NCBI GenBank assembly: GCA_029237775.1 | Contig: JAQZBR010000005.1 | Coordinates: 186,001-250,000, forward strand | Reading direction: 5' to 3' | DNA: 64,000 nt | DNA from: Bacteroidota bacterium | Lineage (GTDB): Bacteria > Bacteroidota > Bacteroidia > 2-12-FULL-35-15 | Notes under the pieces: model-generated | The model's database searches: none | The model's input: only the letters and a program-made list of their open reading frames with translations | What the model was told of the DNA's origin: nothing | Shown here: one piece after another, positions 18,262-28,056 of the stretch | Position numbering within the stretch: the first letter of the stretch is position 1 | Layout: each line of letters starts with the position of its first letter | Position numbers and translations under genes: made by a program

Positions 18262-18293
18262 AAAGCCCCTTGTATAAAGATACAAAAGGCTTT
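18262..18293 (-). terminator. Hairpin downstream of the PorP/SprF gene
   Basis: AAAGCC-cc-TTGTAT / ATACAA-aa-GGCTTT pairs across a 4-nt loop with a 2x2 internal mismatch. It lies 21 nt past the porP stop and before the BNR gene, consistent with a terminator or attenuator. Confidence 0.5.
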
Positions 18294-18313
18294 AATTAAA
18301 TTAATTTAAATTC

Positions 18314-19690
18314 TTACTCCAGCTTCTGCAGCCACACATCAGGATACTCATTCTTGAATTTTGCCTGTTCCGCTTCAGCATCTTTCTGAGAATCCTTTTT
18401 ATCAACGAATACATAATATACTTTTGTTTTGTGATTCTGGATCAAGCCTGCTTTTGTATAACCTTTGATCACATTCGCCTCCTTGAATTTATTTGCATTA
18501 TCCTTGCTGCTGAAAGAACCGATCACTACATAAAAACCTGTTCCCATACTCATTCCATTATCGTCAACGAAATCGTTGCTTGAAGCGGTACGCATTAAGT
18601 TTTCAGTTAAATTTTCAGTGTGCTCTCCTGCTCCTCCACCTGCTTTCAACTTTGTTAATTCTGCTTTTAAACGATCTAGTTGAGCTGCATTTGAGTCTGC
18701 CTGAGTCTTTAATTTAGCAAACATCATATCATTTACCGAATCCTTCGACTCGCTTTTTGTAGCAATTAAAGGTTCGTCCATTGACCTCCTGTTTCCACCG
18801 CCAAATGTATAGCTCAATAAAAATTCTGAAGATGCTCCTGTGTACTTGCTCACGCTGCTGATCCCGAAATCATATGCATATCCTACAGCAAGATTCTTAT
18901 AACGAACACCAATACTCGCAGCAACAGCATAATCACTGTGATACGTTACCCCTACCCAACCCATTTTCTTCCAGTCTAAAACAGCATTCACATCATACTG
19001 GAAAGGCTGCCCTTTTGCACCGCTGACAAAGATCAAGGGATAAGCAGTGATCTCTTTATCCTTCACTACATCGAATACATATTTTACAGAACCCTGGTAC
19101 TGACGGTTAAGATTGTAATAGCTGTTCTCGCCAAGATTATTTTTGTATTTGATCTTGTTGCCCAATACCTGTGGCATAGCGAAGCCAACCTCAAGCTTCT
19201 TCCACTGGTAACCTACGCCAAAATCTGCACTGAATACTGATCTGCTTTGTGGTTCTGAATATAAGAACGGGTCATCTGTATTTTGTACGACTGCTTTTGA
19301 AAAGTCGATCCGGTTGTTCAATATACCAAGAGCAACTCCGAACAAAGCATTCATGTCATCATTGATCTTAAGCTTGTAAGAATAATTTCCGAATGCGCCC
19401 ATTCTCGATGTGATGTCTGTAACATCGGAATAAAGTTTCAAACCTAATCCGATATTTTTATCTTCGATCGGGCCATCAATAGTAAGGTAGCTTGTTTGCG
19501 GGCCTCCTGCAACACCGATCCACTGGGAGCGGTGTGTGATGAAAGCACGTGTATGTTCGTCAGTTGTTCCTGTAAATGCAGGATTCGTCACAAACATATT
19601 TGTATAATACTGGCTGCTGAATGGCAACTGCTGAGCAAATGCTGAAGCAGTCATCAAAATTAACGCGGCTGATATTTTTATTGTCCTCAT
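18314..19690 (-). CDS. PorP/SprF family outer-membrane protein with C-terminal SPOR-like domain
   Basis: A 458-residue protein. Signal peptide at 1-19, then the family opening QLPFSSQYYTNMFVTNPAFTGT and HRSQWIGVAGGPQT, then alternating beta strands to about residue 300, as in PorP/SprF outer-membrane barrels. A linker with a short coiled coil (DSNAAQLDRLKAELTKLKAG) leads to a final ~75-residue SPOR-like domain (FYVVIGSFSSKDNANKFKEA ... YYVFVDKKDS). SprF is needed to secrete the SprB adhesin in Flavobacterium. Here the gene starts 34 nt after a CHU_C adhesin, the usual adhesin-partner pairing, so it probably exports or anchors that adhesin. The SPOR fusion could bind peptidoglycan. Confidence 0.92.
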   Translation of the reverse strand: MRTIKISAALILMTASAFAQQLPFSSQYYTNMFVTNPAFTGTTDEHTRAFITHRSQWIGVAGGPQTSYLTIDGPIEDKNIGLGLKLYSDVTDITSRMGAFGNYSYKLKINDDMNALFGVALGILNNRIDFSKAVVQNTDDPFLYSEPQSRSVFSADFGVGYQWKKLEVGFAMPQVLGNKIKYKNNLGENSYYNLNRQYQGSVKYVFDVVKDKEITAYPLIFVSGAKGQPFQYDVNAVLDWKKMGWVGVTYHSDYAVAASIGVRYKNLAVGYAYDFGISSVSKYTGASSEFLLSYTFGGGNRRSMDEPLIATKSESKDSVNDMMFAKLKTQADSNAAQLDRLKAELTKLKAGGGAGEHTENLTENLMRTASSNDFVDDNGMSMGTGFYVVIGSFSSKDNANKFKEANVIKGYTKAGLIQNHKTKVYYVFVDKKDSQKDAEAEQAKFKNEYPDVWLQKLE

Positions 19691-19724
19691 AGGATGTTGT
19701 TTTTCTAAATGAATGAATTAGATC

Positions 19725-22700
19725 TTATTTAGTACCCTCTTTCAACACTGTGATCGCTCCTTTGTAAACTTTATCGCTGCCTTCCATTGTGATGAAGTAG
19801 TAATAAGTACCGTCAGCGATCGTGCTTCCGCTACCATTAAGCTTTGCATCCCATGTGTTATCATAATTATCAGATTTGAACACTACCTGACCCGTGCGGC
19901 TCACAACAGTCACTTTTGTATTCGGATAATTCTCTACATTCTGTACAATGAACATATCATTATACCCATCTCCATTTGGTGTCATCAGGTTGCTGATCAC
20001 AATGTTGTAATCTATGATCACGGTCACTGTAATTGAATCCTTATCAGTACAACCATTCACATCAGTTCCAACCAATTGATAAGTTGTTGTTTCGGTCGGA
20101 CTTGCTTCCGGATTTGGAATTGAAGCACTGTTTAAGGAAGTGCTTGGAGTCCAGCTCCAGCTTACCACGCCTGCACCTAATGCATTCAATCCTACCGCGC
20201 TTCCAAGGCTTACACTAGTATCATTTCCTGCAAAGACTACCGGTGAAGGAAGGACATTGATCATTTCCATATTGTTTGCAGAACATCCGGTTATTGAATC
20301 AGTAATGATCACTACATAAGTTCCTGAAGTTAATACAGTAATGCTTTGTGTTGTATCTGCTGTGCTCCACATGTAGGTGTATGTTCCTGTAGCAGCAGAA
20401 AGAATTACGCTGTCACCCGAACAGAATTCCAGTGGACCGCTTGCAGTGATCGCATTTGAAGGTAATGCATTAACCACAGCAGTTAAAGAAGCTGTATCAC
20501 GGCAACCTAAATTTGATGTAAGCATCAATGAAACATTGTACATTCCTGCTGCAGCATACGTGTGAACCGGGTTTGCAGCTAATGAATTGTTGTTGTCACC
20601 CAGATCCCACTGACTGAATTGAATAAATCCTGAGGAGATAGTTGAAGTACTCGTGAAATGTGTTGGACTTCCGAAACAAACTGTATCAGCAGTTACAACT
20701 GCATCAGGCTTAGGATATACAATCACAGTTGCTGCCGAAGATGTATCTGCAGAACAAACACCGCTCTGAACAATTACCCTGTACCATGTCGTATCGGTAA
20801 GGTTAGAGTATGTCTGAGAAGAAGTTGTATTCGCAATCGCAGTCCATGTTAATCCTCCATCAATTGATGATTCCCAGTTTTGCACAGCTCCAACATTTCC
20901 TGCCAAAGTTAAAGTACCTCCGTTAGCGCTTTCACATCCCGGCATTGCACCGCTGATTGTTCCGGCCACAGAAACAGGAGTTACTGTAATCGTAACGTTA
21001 TTTGAAATCATTGAATTACAAATTCCACTTTTCACAATCGCATGATACATGGTTGTGCCTGTGAGATTGTTGTAAGACAATGAATCTGTTGTGTTCGTCA
21101 AAGCCATCCAGTTAAAGCCGCCATCGGTTGAAATCTCCCATCCCTGGATCATTCCTGTGTAATCTGTTAAATGAAGAACACCATTATTTGTTGATGAACA
21201 AACTGTGTCATCCATTGAAAGTGTTCCGGCAACAGTAGCCGGATTAACATAGATCACAGCAGTTGTAGAAGTATCATTACCGCAAACTCCACTGGCAACG
21301 ATAACACGGAACCAGGTAGTGTCTGTTAAATTTGTGTAGGTATAAGTTGTTGTCGTGTTAGCGATCATCGACCAGGTCGCTCCTGCATCCGTTGATGATT
21401 CCCAATTCTGGACAGTTCCTACTGAACCTATTAAGTTCAATGTTCCGGCATTGATGGTATCACAAACAGTTGTAGTTCCGTTCAATGAACCGCCAGCAAC
21501 CTGTGGATTTACTGTTATTGTCGCTCTTCCAGATGTATCTGAATTACAGATTCCCGATTTAACTATAACATGATAGCTTGTAGTGATACTTAAGTTATTA
21601 TAAACAAGTGAATCAGTTGTATTCGTTACAGGTGTCCAGTTGAAACCTCCATCTGTTGAATATTCCCATCCCATAACGCTTCCGGTCTGTCCGGTCAAAT
21701 GCAACACTCCGCTTCCGGAAGCACAAACAGTATCGCTAGCGGTTACCATTCCTCCTACTGTTCTTGGATTAACATTGATAACAGCAGTTGTTGAAGTATC
21801 ATTTCCGCAAGCACCACTCATAACGATTACGCGATACCAGGTAGTATCTGTAAGGTTCGTATAGTTATATGATGTTGTTGTATTTGCGATCATTGTCCAG
21901 GTAGCTCCGCCATCTGTTGAAGACTCCCAATTCTGGATACTTCCGACTGAACCTGTAAGATTAAGTGTTCCTGAGTTCAGCGTATCACAAACAGTTGCAG
22001 TTCCATTCAATGTCCCGCCAACTACCTGCGGATTTACTGTGATCGTTGCTCTTGCAGACGTGTCTGAACTGCAGACACCGCTTTTCACTATCGCATGGTA
22101 GCTCGTAGTCATGCTAACATTATTATAGATCAAAGAATCAGTGGCATTTGTAACCGGTGTCCAGTTGAAACCTCCGTCAGTTGATAATTCCCATCCGGTG
22201 ATCATTCCTGTGTGGCCTGTCAGGTGCAGAACTCCGCTTCCTGAAGCACAAACTGTATCATTGCTGCTTACTGTTCCGCCTACCGTTGAAGGATTTACAT
22301 AGATCACTGCAACTGATGACGTATCACTACCGCAGAGCCCGCTCATCACAATGGCTCGATACCATGTAGTGTCAGTTAAATTTGTATAAGATTGAGAAGT
22401 AGTGGTGTTTGCAATACTTGTCCATGTTGCACCTCCGTCAGTAGAAGACTCCCATCCTGTGATCGTACCAACAGATCCTGAAAGGGTAAGTGTTCCTGAA
22501 TTCGTGCTTCCACACACACTTGTTCCTCCATTTATTGTTCCGCCATTCGCGACAGGATCAACAGTAATAGTTATTGTATTCGAAGTTGCAGGATTACAAA
22601 CTCCGCTCTTAACAAGAACACGGTATGAAGTTGTAGTAGTAAGATTAGTGTACGCCTGGGTAGCTGTGATATTTGCTAAAGTGACCCATGTGCTGCCGCC

Positions 22701-25067
22701 ATCAGTTGATGATTCCCAATGTTGAATAGCACCGGTATAACCTGCAAGCGTAAGTGTTCCGGCATTTGCTCCGGCACAAACCGTGTCATCAATAGATAAT
22801 GTTCCGCCAACTGTTGGTGGATCAACTGTGATTGTTGCAACCGCAGAAGTATCCTGTGAACAAACTCCGCTTCTTACGATAGCGCGATAAATAGTCGTTG
22901 TTACAATGTTCAGATAATTTTCAGTTGCTGTTGTATTTGCAATGCTCGTCCAGGTAGCTCCTCCATCTGTTGAAGACTCCCAGTTCTGAACAGTTCCCAC
23001 ATAACCAATGAGGTCAAGTGATCCGCTGTTTGAACCACCGCAGGCTGTAATGCTTCCGCTGATAGTACCACCAACAGAAACCGGATCAATCGTAAGTGTA
23101 GCCGCTGCTGAATTTACCGGTGGACAAGTTCCATTCTGGATTACCGCACGGTATTGAGTTGTTAAAGTGAGGTTCGTGTAAACGTATGAGTTTGTTGTGT
23201 TCACGATCGGATTCCAGTTGATGCCTCCGTCAATTGAATACTCCCATCTCAATACAGCTCCTGTATTACCTGTAAGAACAAGTGTATCCGAGTTATTCCC
23301 ATAACAGATATTTCCGCTTGAATTTACTGTTCCTCCAAGTGAAGGGCTGTTAACTGTTATAGTATCAACAGAAGATGTTGTAGCTGAACACACCCCACTT
23401 TTAACGTCTGCCCTGTAATACGTTGTTGCCGTTAAATTTGTGTAAGACTGAGAAGCTGTTGTATTAGCGATTGGACTCCATGAAAGGCCATCAGTTGACG
23501 ATTCCCATCCTGTGATTGATCCCGTATTTCCCGCAAGTGTGATCGTTCCGCTGTTAGATCCACTGCAGACAGTTGCATTAGGAGTGGTGCTTCCACCAAC
23601 GGAAACAGGATTTACAGTGATGGTAACGGTTCCTGAATTCACGGCAGTACATGAACCGTTCCTAACATTTGCTCTATAGATCGTGGTTGCTGTTAAATTG
23701 GTATACGTTTGAGTGGTTGTTGTGTTTGCAATATTAGTATAAGTTGTACCACCATTAGTGGAGAACTGCCAGAACTGAACTGTTCCTGCATTTCCTGAAA
23801 GAGTTAATGTACCGCTGTTAGTCCCGCTACAGACTGTTGCAGCAGAAGTGATCGTTCCTCCAACAGACGCAGGAGCAACGGTCACATCAGCAACCGCTGA
23901 ATATACAGCTGCGCAGGGTGAGTTTTGAATTCTCGCTCTGTATTGAGTGGATGCTGTAAGATTCGTATATGATTGTGAGGTTGTAGTGTTCGTAATATTC
24001 GTCCAGGTTGTACCTCCATCGGTTGAAAACTCCCAGCGAGTGATAGAACCTGTATGTCCCGCTAAAGTTATCGTGCCGCTGTTTGCACCGCTACATACAG
24101 TAGTCGCTGCCGGACTGGTAGTTCCGCCAACTGAAGTCGGATTAACTGTGATGACTGCCGCAGAAGAAAATGCCGGATTACATGAACCGCTTTGCACCTG
24201 CACTCTGTAGCGCGTGGAAGTTGTAAGATTACTGTATGTTAATGAAGTTGTTGTAATCGCTGAGTCATTCCAGGTTACACCTCCATCAGTAGAATACTGC
24301 CATTTAAGAATATTTCCAACCCTGCCTGTTGAGGTCATTGTAGCTCCATTAACACCCGAGCATACGGTTGTTGTTCCTGAAACAGAACCACCAGCAGTCA
24401 CGGGATCGACAGTCACGGTAGCAATTGCTGAATATACAGAAGTACAACCCGCGTTCTGAACAAGTGCCCTGTATTTGGTGGCAACCGTAATGTTATTGTA
24501 GGATTGTGATGTTGAAGTGTTAGCGATACTGATCCAGGTTCCGCCACCATCCGTGGAATATTCCCAACCAAGCACATTGCCTGTTTGTCCACTAAGTGTC
24601 AAGGTGCCGGTGTTTCCACTAAAGCAAACACTTGATGGAGCTGTAATTGTTCCACCTACAGAGGGCGAAATGGCATTCACCACGTATCCGGTGTAGGTAT
24701 TATTGCCGGGAGTAGGATCACCGGGCAATGTTACGGTCGCATCGAATGAATAAGAGCCGGGAACTGAAAGATCAGCCTGCGTTGTGAAGGTATAAAAGAA
24801 GGAGGTGTTTGCCGGAATATTCGGGGCGGCAACCATTTCAGTTACCGCAGCACCGCCATTTATCGAATACGATACATTAAAAGGCGTTACAATTGTACCG
24901 GGTCCGAAATTGAAGATCCGTACTGTTACATTTTCGGTGGAGGTAAGTGCACATCCGGAAACAGGTGCAGTGAAACTTCCGCTGGGTGGTGCTAATGCAG
25001 CATCCTGCTGAGCGGTTGCAATTTTGCCAATAAGAAGAATGGAAAAAAGCGTAAGAATTTTTCTCAT
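19725..25067 (-). CDS. Giant repeat adhesin with gliding-motility-type (CHU_C) T9SS domain
   Basis: A 1,780-residue surface protein from the ATG at 25067 (RKILTLFSILLIGKIATA signal peptide; an upstream in-frame ATG at 25094 only adds a non-signal leader). An N-terminal CARDB-like domain (about 22-130) is followed by 15 Ig-like repeats of about 88 residues (consensus TVCSG..SGTLTL.G..G, W..STDGG..W, NTT..Q.YTNLT.TT.YR..V.SG.C), then a PKD-like domain (DLGDNNNSLAANPVHTYAAAG), two more beta domains, and a terminal type B domain starting NLMTPNGDGYNDMF and ending GAITVLKEG. Paired Cys in each repeat could form disulfides. The adjacent porP/sprF gene suggests SprB-like adhesion or gliding. Confidence 0.93.
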   Translation of the reverse strand: MRKILTLFSILLIGKIATAQQDAALAPPSGSFTAPVSGCALTSTENVTVRIFNFGPGTIVTPFNVSYSINGGAAVTEMVAAPNIPANTSFFYTFTTQADLSVPGSYSFDATVTLPGDPTPGNNTYTGYVVNAISPSVGGTITAPSSVCFSGNTGTLTLSGQTGNVLGWEYSTDGGGTWISIANTSTSQSYNNITVATKYRALVQNAGCTSVYSAIATVTVDPVTAGGSVSGTTTVCSGVNGATMTSTGRVGNILKWQYSTDGGVTWNDSAITTTSLTYSNLTTSTRYRVQVQSGSCNPAFSSAAVITVNPTSVGGTTSPAATTVCSGANSGTITLAGHTGSITRWEFSTDGGTTWTNITNTTTSQSYTNLTASTQYRARIQNSPCAAVYSAVADVTVAPASVGGTITSAATVCSGTNSGTLTLSGNAGTVQFWQFSTNGGTTYTNIANTTTTQTYTNLTATTIYRANVRNGSCTAVNSGTVTITVNPVSVGGSTTPNATVCSGSNSGTITLAGNTGSITGWESSTDGLSWSPIANTTASQSYTNLTATTYYRADVKSGVCSATTSSVDTITVNSPSLGGTVNSSGNICYGNNSDTLVLTGNTGAVLRWEYSIDGGINWNPIVNTTNSYVYTNLTLTTQYRAVIQNGTCPPVNSAAATLTIDPVSVGGTISGSITACGGSNSGSLDLIGYVGTVQNWESSTDGGATWTSIANTTATENYLNIVTTTIYRAIVRSGVCSQDTSAVATITVDPPTVGGTLSIDDTVCAGANAGTLTLAGYTGAIQHWESSTDGGSTWVTLANITATQAYTNLTTTTSYRVLVKSGVCNPATSNTITITVDPVANGGTINGGTSVCGSTNSGTLTLSGSVGTITGWESSTDGGATWTSIANTTTSQSYTNLTDTTWYRAIVMSGLCGSDTSSVAVIYVNPSTVGGTVSSNDTVCASGSGVLHLTGHTGMITGWELSTDGGFNWTPVTNATDSLIYNNVSMTTSYHAIVKSGVCSSDTSARATITVNPQVVGGTLNGTATVCDTLNSGTLNLTGSVGSIQNWESSTDGGATWTMIANTTTSYNYTNLTDTTWYRVIVMSGACGNDTSTTAVINVNPRTVGGMVTASDTVCASGSGVLHLTGQTGSVMGWEYSTDGGFNWTPVTNTTDSLVYNNLSITTSYHVIVKSGICNSDTSGRATITVNPQVAGGSLNGTTTVCDTINAGTLNLIGSVGTVQNWESSTDAGATWSMIANTTTTYTYTNLTDTTWFRVIVASGVCGNDTSTTAVIYVNPATVAGTLSMDDTVCSSTNNGVLHLTDYTGMIQGWEISTDGGFNWMALTNTTDSLSYNNLTGTTMYHAIVKSGICNSMISNNVTITVTPVSVAGTISGAMPGCESANGGTLTLAGNVGAVQNWESSIDGGLTWTAIANTTSSQTYSNLTDTTWYRVIVQSGVCSADTSSAATVIVYPKPDAVVTADTVCFGSPTHFTSTSTISSGFIQFSQWDLGDNNNSLAANPVHTYAAAGMYNVSLMLTSNLGCRDTASLTAVVNALPSNAITASGPLEFCSGDSVILSAATGTYTYMWSTADTTQSITVLTSGTYVVIITDSITGCSANNMEMINVLPSPVVFAGNDTSVSLGSAVGLNALGAGVVSWSWTPSTSLNSASIPNPEASPTETTTYQLVGTDVNGCTDKDSITVTVIIDYNIVISNLMTPNGDGYNDMFIVQNVENYPNTKVTVVSRTGQVVFKSDNYDNTWDAKLNGSGSTIADGTYYYFITMEGSDKVYKGAITVLKEGTK
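20712..24668 (-). repeat. Fifteen tandem Ig-like coding repeats of about 264 bp
   Basis: The array covers about 1,319 codons, giving a mean of 88 residues per repeat. Repeats 9-15 (20712-about 22557) alternate between two subtypes, forming a 525-bp dimer: equivalent landmarks lie at 21196, 21721 and 22246, exactly 525 bp apart. Confidence 0.9.
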
Positions 25068-25165
25068 ATAAAAGGATTTTGTTGTGTAGTACAAAGGCTC
25101 TGTGAAACCCGAAGCGTTCTACGAATAAATATAAGTTTGGTTACGAATATACGGTTTTAATCTGC

Positions 25166-25867
25166 TTAAGGTGTGCTCATAGAAACGGGAATCACTTTGC
25201 CATTCATAAAGTGATGCGAGTTCAAAGCAAAATTTGCAATGAAACCGGCCATTTCAGATGCGGACAATGGGGCTTTATAGCCAGGGAACGCTTCTTCCAG
25301 CATTTCAGTTTGGGCAGCCCCAAGGGCAAGACAATTAAACGCGATATTACTATTTTTGAATTCTTCCGCCAGGCATTCTGTGATGCATGCCAGTGCCGCT
25401 TTTGAGGAACTATAGCCCGAAAGCCCGGCAAATTTCGAACTTCCCTGAAATCCTCCCATGCTGCCGATATTTACAACATGTCCGCGTTGCGAATCTTTCA
25501 TCATCGGCAGGACTTTTTGAATCAGCCCGACTATCGCGAACACATTTACATTATATACATATAAAAGATCCTCTTTACTAATCTCTGTAAAGGGTTTGTT
25601 AATGATGGCCCCCGCATTATTTACAAGGATATCGACTGAAGAAGAGTATTCCGTGATTTTACCCGGTAACTTATCGAGCTCGGCTTCATTATTCAGGTCA
25701 CAAATCACAGGCTGTACCACACCAGACAATCCTTCACATTCCTTTTTTAGCCTCTCCAGCTTTTCCATTGTCCGGGCAATTGCGATCACTTTATGGCCGG
25801 CATTAACAAACTGTTTAACCAATTCATAACCAATACCTCTGCTTGCTCCTGTTACTATTATATTCAT
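25166..25867 (-). CDS. Short-chain dehydrogenase/reductase
   Basis: A 233-residue classical SDR oxidoreductase. The cofactor motif TGASRGIG is at 6-13, NNAG at 83-86, the catalytic Ser136 in NIGSMGG, and Tyr152-x3-Lys156 in GYSSSKAAL. An arginine (AIARTMEKL) after the second strand suggests NADP(H). Substrate cannot be told from sequence. It is divergent from the outer-membrane-protein-like gene at 25928, with only 60 bp between the starts. Confidence 0.92.
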   Translation of the reverse strand: MNIIVTGASRGIGYELVKQFVNAGHKVIAIARTMEKLERLKKECEGLSGVVQPVICDLNNEAELDKLPGKITEYSSSVDILVNNAGAIINKPFTEISKEDLLYVYNVNVFAIVGLIQKVLPMMKDSQRGHVVNIGSMGGFQGSSKFAGLSGYSSSKAALACITECLAEEFKNSNIAFNCLALGAAQTEMLEEAFPGYKAPLSASEMAGFIANFALNSHHFMNGKVIPVSMSTP

Positions 25868-25927
25868 GTGCTATTCTGTCTCGTTTGGAAACAAAAGAAA
25901 GGATTTTTTTTGTTAATTTTACATTGC

Positions 25928-26476
25928 ATGAAAACAAAACTGATTCTGAATTTATTGTTAATTGCCTTTTTAGGTGCAGACCTCGATATGTCGGCACAGG
26001 ACAGCACAATGCTTCCGCGTCATCCCCCAAAAGAAAGGATCATCGACAGGATGTTTACGGGCGGGAATCTCGGTGCGCAATTCGGAACCGTTACTTTTAT
26101 TGAAATTTCACCTTTGGTCGGCTACAGATTCACCGATAAGATCTCTGCCGGAATTGGTGCCACATATCAATATTATCATTACAACGATAAGATCTACAAC
26201 CTTGAAACAAACGTTTATGGCGGCCGTCTTTTCGGCAGATATCTTTTTACAGATTACCTTTTCGGACATGCAGAGTATGAATACCTGAACCTTGAAGCTT
26301 TCGATTTTCAAAGAAGAAGAGTGGATGTGGAAAGTGTTCTGGTCGGTGGTGGGTATATCCAGAGGATCAGTGACCGCATCGGCATTGTTGCAATGATCTT
26401 GTTCAATTTAACAGAAACCGCGTACACTCCTTATACAAATCCAATTATCCGTGTTGGAGTGAATTTTGGAATTTGA
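25928..26476 (+). CDS. Secreted outer-membrane beta-barrel-like protein
   Basis: A 182-residue protein from the ATG at 25928; the longer in-frame ORF runs back into the divergent SDR gene and was rejected. It has a signal peptide (KTKLILNLLLIAFLGADLDMSAQ) and then alternating amphipathic strands with aromatic ends (ISPLVGYRFTDKISAGIGATYQYY, YGGRLFGRYLFTDYLFGHAEYEYL, GIVAMILFNLTETAYTPYTNPIIRVGVNFGI) typical of an eight-strand barrel, ending in the usual terminal aromatic-hydrophobic strand. Specific function unknown. Its TGA stop abuts the convergent TGA of the next gene in a TGATCA palindrome. Confidence 0.78.
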   Translation: MKTKLILNLLLIAFLGADLDMSAQDSTMLPRHPPKERIIDRMFTGGNLGAQFGTVTFIEISPLVGYRFTDKISAGIGATYQYYHYNDKIYNLETNVYGGRLFGRYLFTDYLFGHAEYEYLNLEAFDFQRRRVDVESVLVGGGYIQRISDRIGIVAMILFNLTETAYTPYTNPIIRVGVNFGI

Positions 26477-28012
26477 TCAGTTAAACACCGGGAGCACGCG
26501 TTGATTAGGATCTGCGTTAAAACCTCCTATTGCAAGCATTCTCCATTTTTTCGCGGCATCAGCATTTAGAATATCCAGTACCGGATACTCATCCTTAAGG
26601 ACCAATGCATCGTCCAGCTTTATTTTTTCCTCAGGGACAAAGCCTTCCATTGGTTTTACAGGGCCTAAAGAAGCATAAAATAAAAGGTTTCTCTGATTCG
26701 GATTCGGATCTGTGGGCAGGATCTCAACATTGAAGCCCGAAGCTTTAAATGTTTTGTAGATCGATCGCATCGACCTGCCGGCTTTTCCTTCGAGGTAGCC
26801 CAGACTGTTTACAAACATATGACCGCCCGGATTTAAAAGCTTCTTTGTCTCTTCAAGCGATTCGATCGTGAAAACATGATTTGGAGGATCTTCCCCTTTA
26901 AAAGTATCGAATATAACGAGGTCGTATTTTTTGTCGCAGGTTTTAATATAATGCCGCGCGTCATCTACGGTAATATTCACTTTATCGCTGAGGTAAAAAT
27001 AATTCCGTGCAACCATTGCGATCCGTTTATCAAGCTCACAAACATCCACAGAATAGCCGCGTTCAGTTAATCGTTTGGCAATACTCCCTCCACCAAGACC
27101 CAACAGCAATATTTTAGACCCTTTTGGCATCGAATCGCAGAAGTCGGAGATGCGATAAACATAAGTAAAGTATTTCTCCTCATGCATATTTTCATCTGCC
27201 AGCGAATCATACATGGTTTGAGAGATTCTGTTTACGAAGAGCCATCTGCTGTGCCCATCGATCTTTTGCTCCGTGTTGTAATGAGGATAATCAAGCACCA
27301 TGAGCTGGCCAAGCAAACCTTCAGAACTGTAAACAACTTTTATATTGGAAGAGCCGGGATTAAACGAAGAAGCTGATAAGGCCCAGCAACAAAGCAAAAA
27401 AAAACCTAATGCCTTGCCCATCTGCTTTGCTTTTAGCAGAATAAACATAGGAATGACCCCAAGAATAATTCCGGTTATTATGGAAGGCAACGTTAAACCG
27501 AATGATGGTATAATATAGAAACCAAACAGGAAAGTAGCAATGATCCCACCCAGTGTAGATATTGCATATATCGCTCCTGCAGCCTTTCCGGATTGTTCAA
27601 TGTCAGTGGTGATGGCTCTGATGATCAGCGGTGAAACCATTCCCATCATAAAAACAGGCGGGAATAAAATAAAAATGGAACAAACGATGACAGAGGGAAT
27701 AAGACTATGCATTCCGATCATCCACAAGATCAGCTTTGAAGAAAATGGCATCAGGATGGTAAATATAGCTGCGGCAAGAAGCACATAAAACAAGGACAAG
27801 TAGTTCTTGCTTTTATAAGAAAGAATACCTCCCGCAAAATATCCGGCTGCAAGTCCGCCTAGAGTTATTGCAAGGACGCTGGCCCACACATACAACGAAG
27901 AGCCAAAATAAGGTGAGAGCATTTTAGCGCCCAACAGCTCAGCGGCCATCACTGAACCTCCTTCAATAAATGAGAGTAAAAAATAGATCCTTTTGTTCTT
28001 AAGAAATTCCAT
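26477..28012 (-). CDS. Fused membrane transporter-like / spermidine synthase-like protein
   Basis: A 511-residue protein. The first ~210 residues hold about seven membrane helices, beginning with EGGSVMAAELLGAKMLSPYFGSSLYVWAS, the usual opening of fused MFS/spermidine-synthase-like proteins. The cytoplasmic C-terminal half is a Rossmann methyltransferase-like domain: LLLGLGGGSIAKRL (glycine loop), VDVCELDKRI (acidic ribose-binding residue), VDDARHYI, and LVIFDTFKGEDPPNHVFT. True aminopropyltransferase activity has seldom been shown for the membrane-fused group, so polyamine synthesis is only a suggestion. Confidence 0.85.
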   Translation of the reverse strand: MEFLKNKRIYFLLSFIEGGSVMAAELLGAKMLSPYFGSSLYVWASVLAITLGGLAAGYFAGGILSYKSKNYLSLFYVLLAAAIFTILMPFSSKLILWMIGMHSLIPSVIVCSIFILFPPVFMMGMVSPLIIRAITTDIEQSGKAAGAIYAISTLGGIIATFLFGFYIIPSFGLTLPSIITGIILGVIPMFILLKAKQMGKALGFFLLCCWALSASSFNPGSSNIKVVYSSEGLLGQLMVLDYPHYNTEQKIDGHSRWLFVNRISQTMYDSLADENMHEEKYFTYVYRISDFCDSMPKGSKILLLGLGGGSIAKRLTERGYSVDVCELDKRIAMVARNYFYLSDKVNITVDDARHYIKTCDKKYDLVIFDTFKGEDPPNHVFTIESLEETKKLLNPGGHMFVNSLGYLEGKAGRSMRSIYKTFKASGFNVEILPTDPNPNQRNLLFYASLGPVKPMEGFVPEEKIKLDDALVLKDEYPVLDILNADAAKKWRMLAIGGFNADPNQRVLPVFN

Positions 28013-28056
28013 GATAATTGTTAAGCGAATAAAGATAGAAAAAATCTGCTATCGGC

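Noticed and set aside
22402-24459. Plus-strand ORFs inside the adhesin
   Set aside because: They are antisense shadows of the repeats and recur with the repeat period.
20712-24668. Regularly spaced repeats that could suggest a CRISPR or VNTR array
   Set aside because: They are in frame, about 88 codons each, with diverged sequence and coherent protein domains; there are no short identical repeats with unique spacers.
25793-25927. N-terminal extension of the barrel-like gene into the divergent SDR gene
   Set aside because: The ATG at 25928 starts a clean signal peptide; the extension would read through the SDR start region on the opposite strand.
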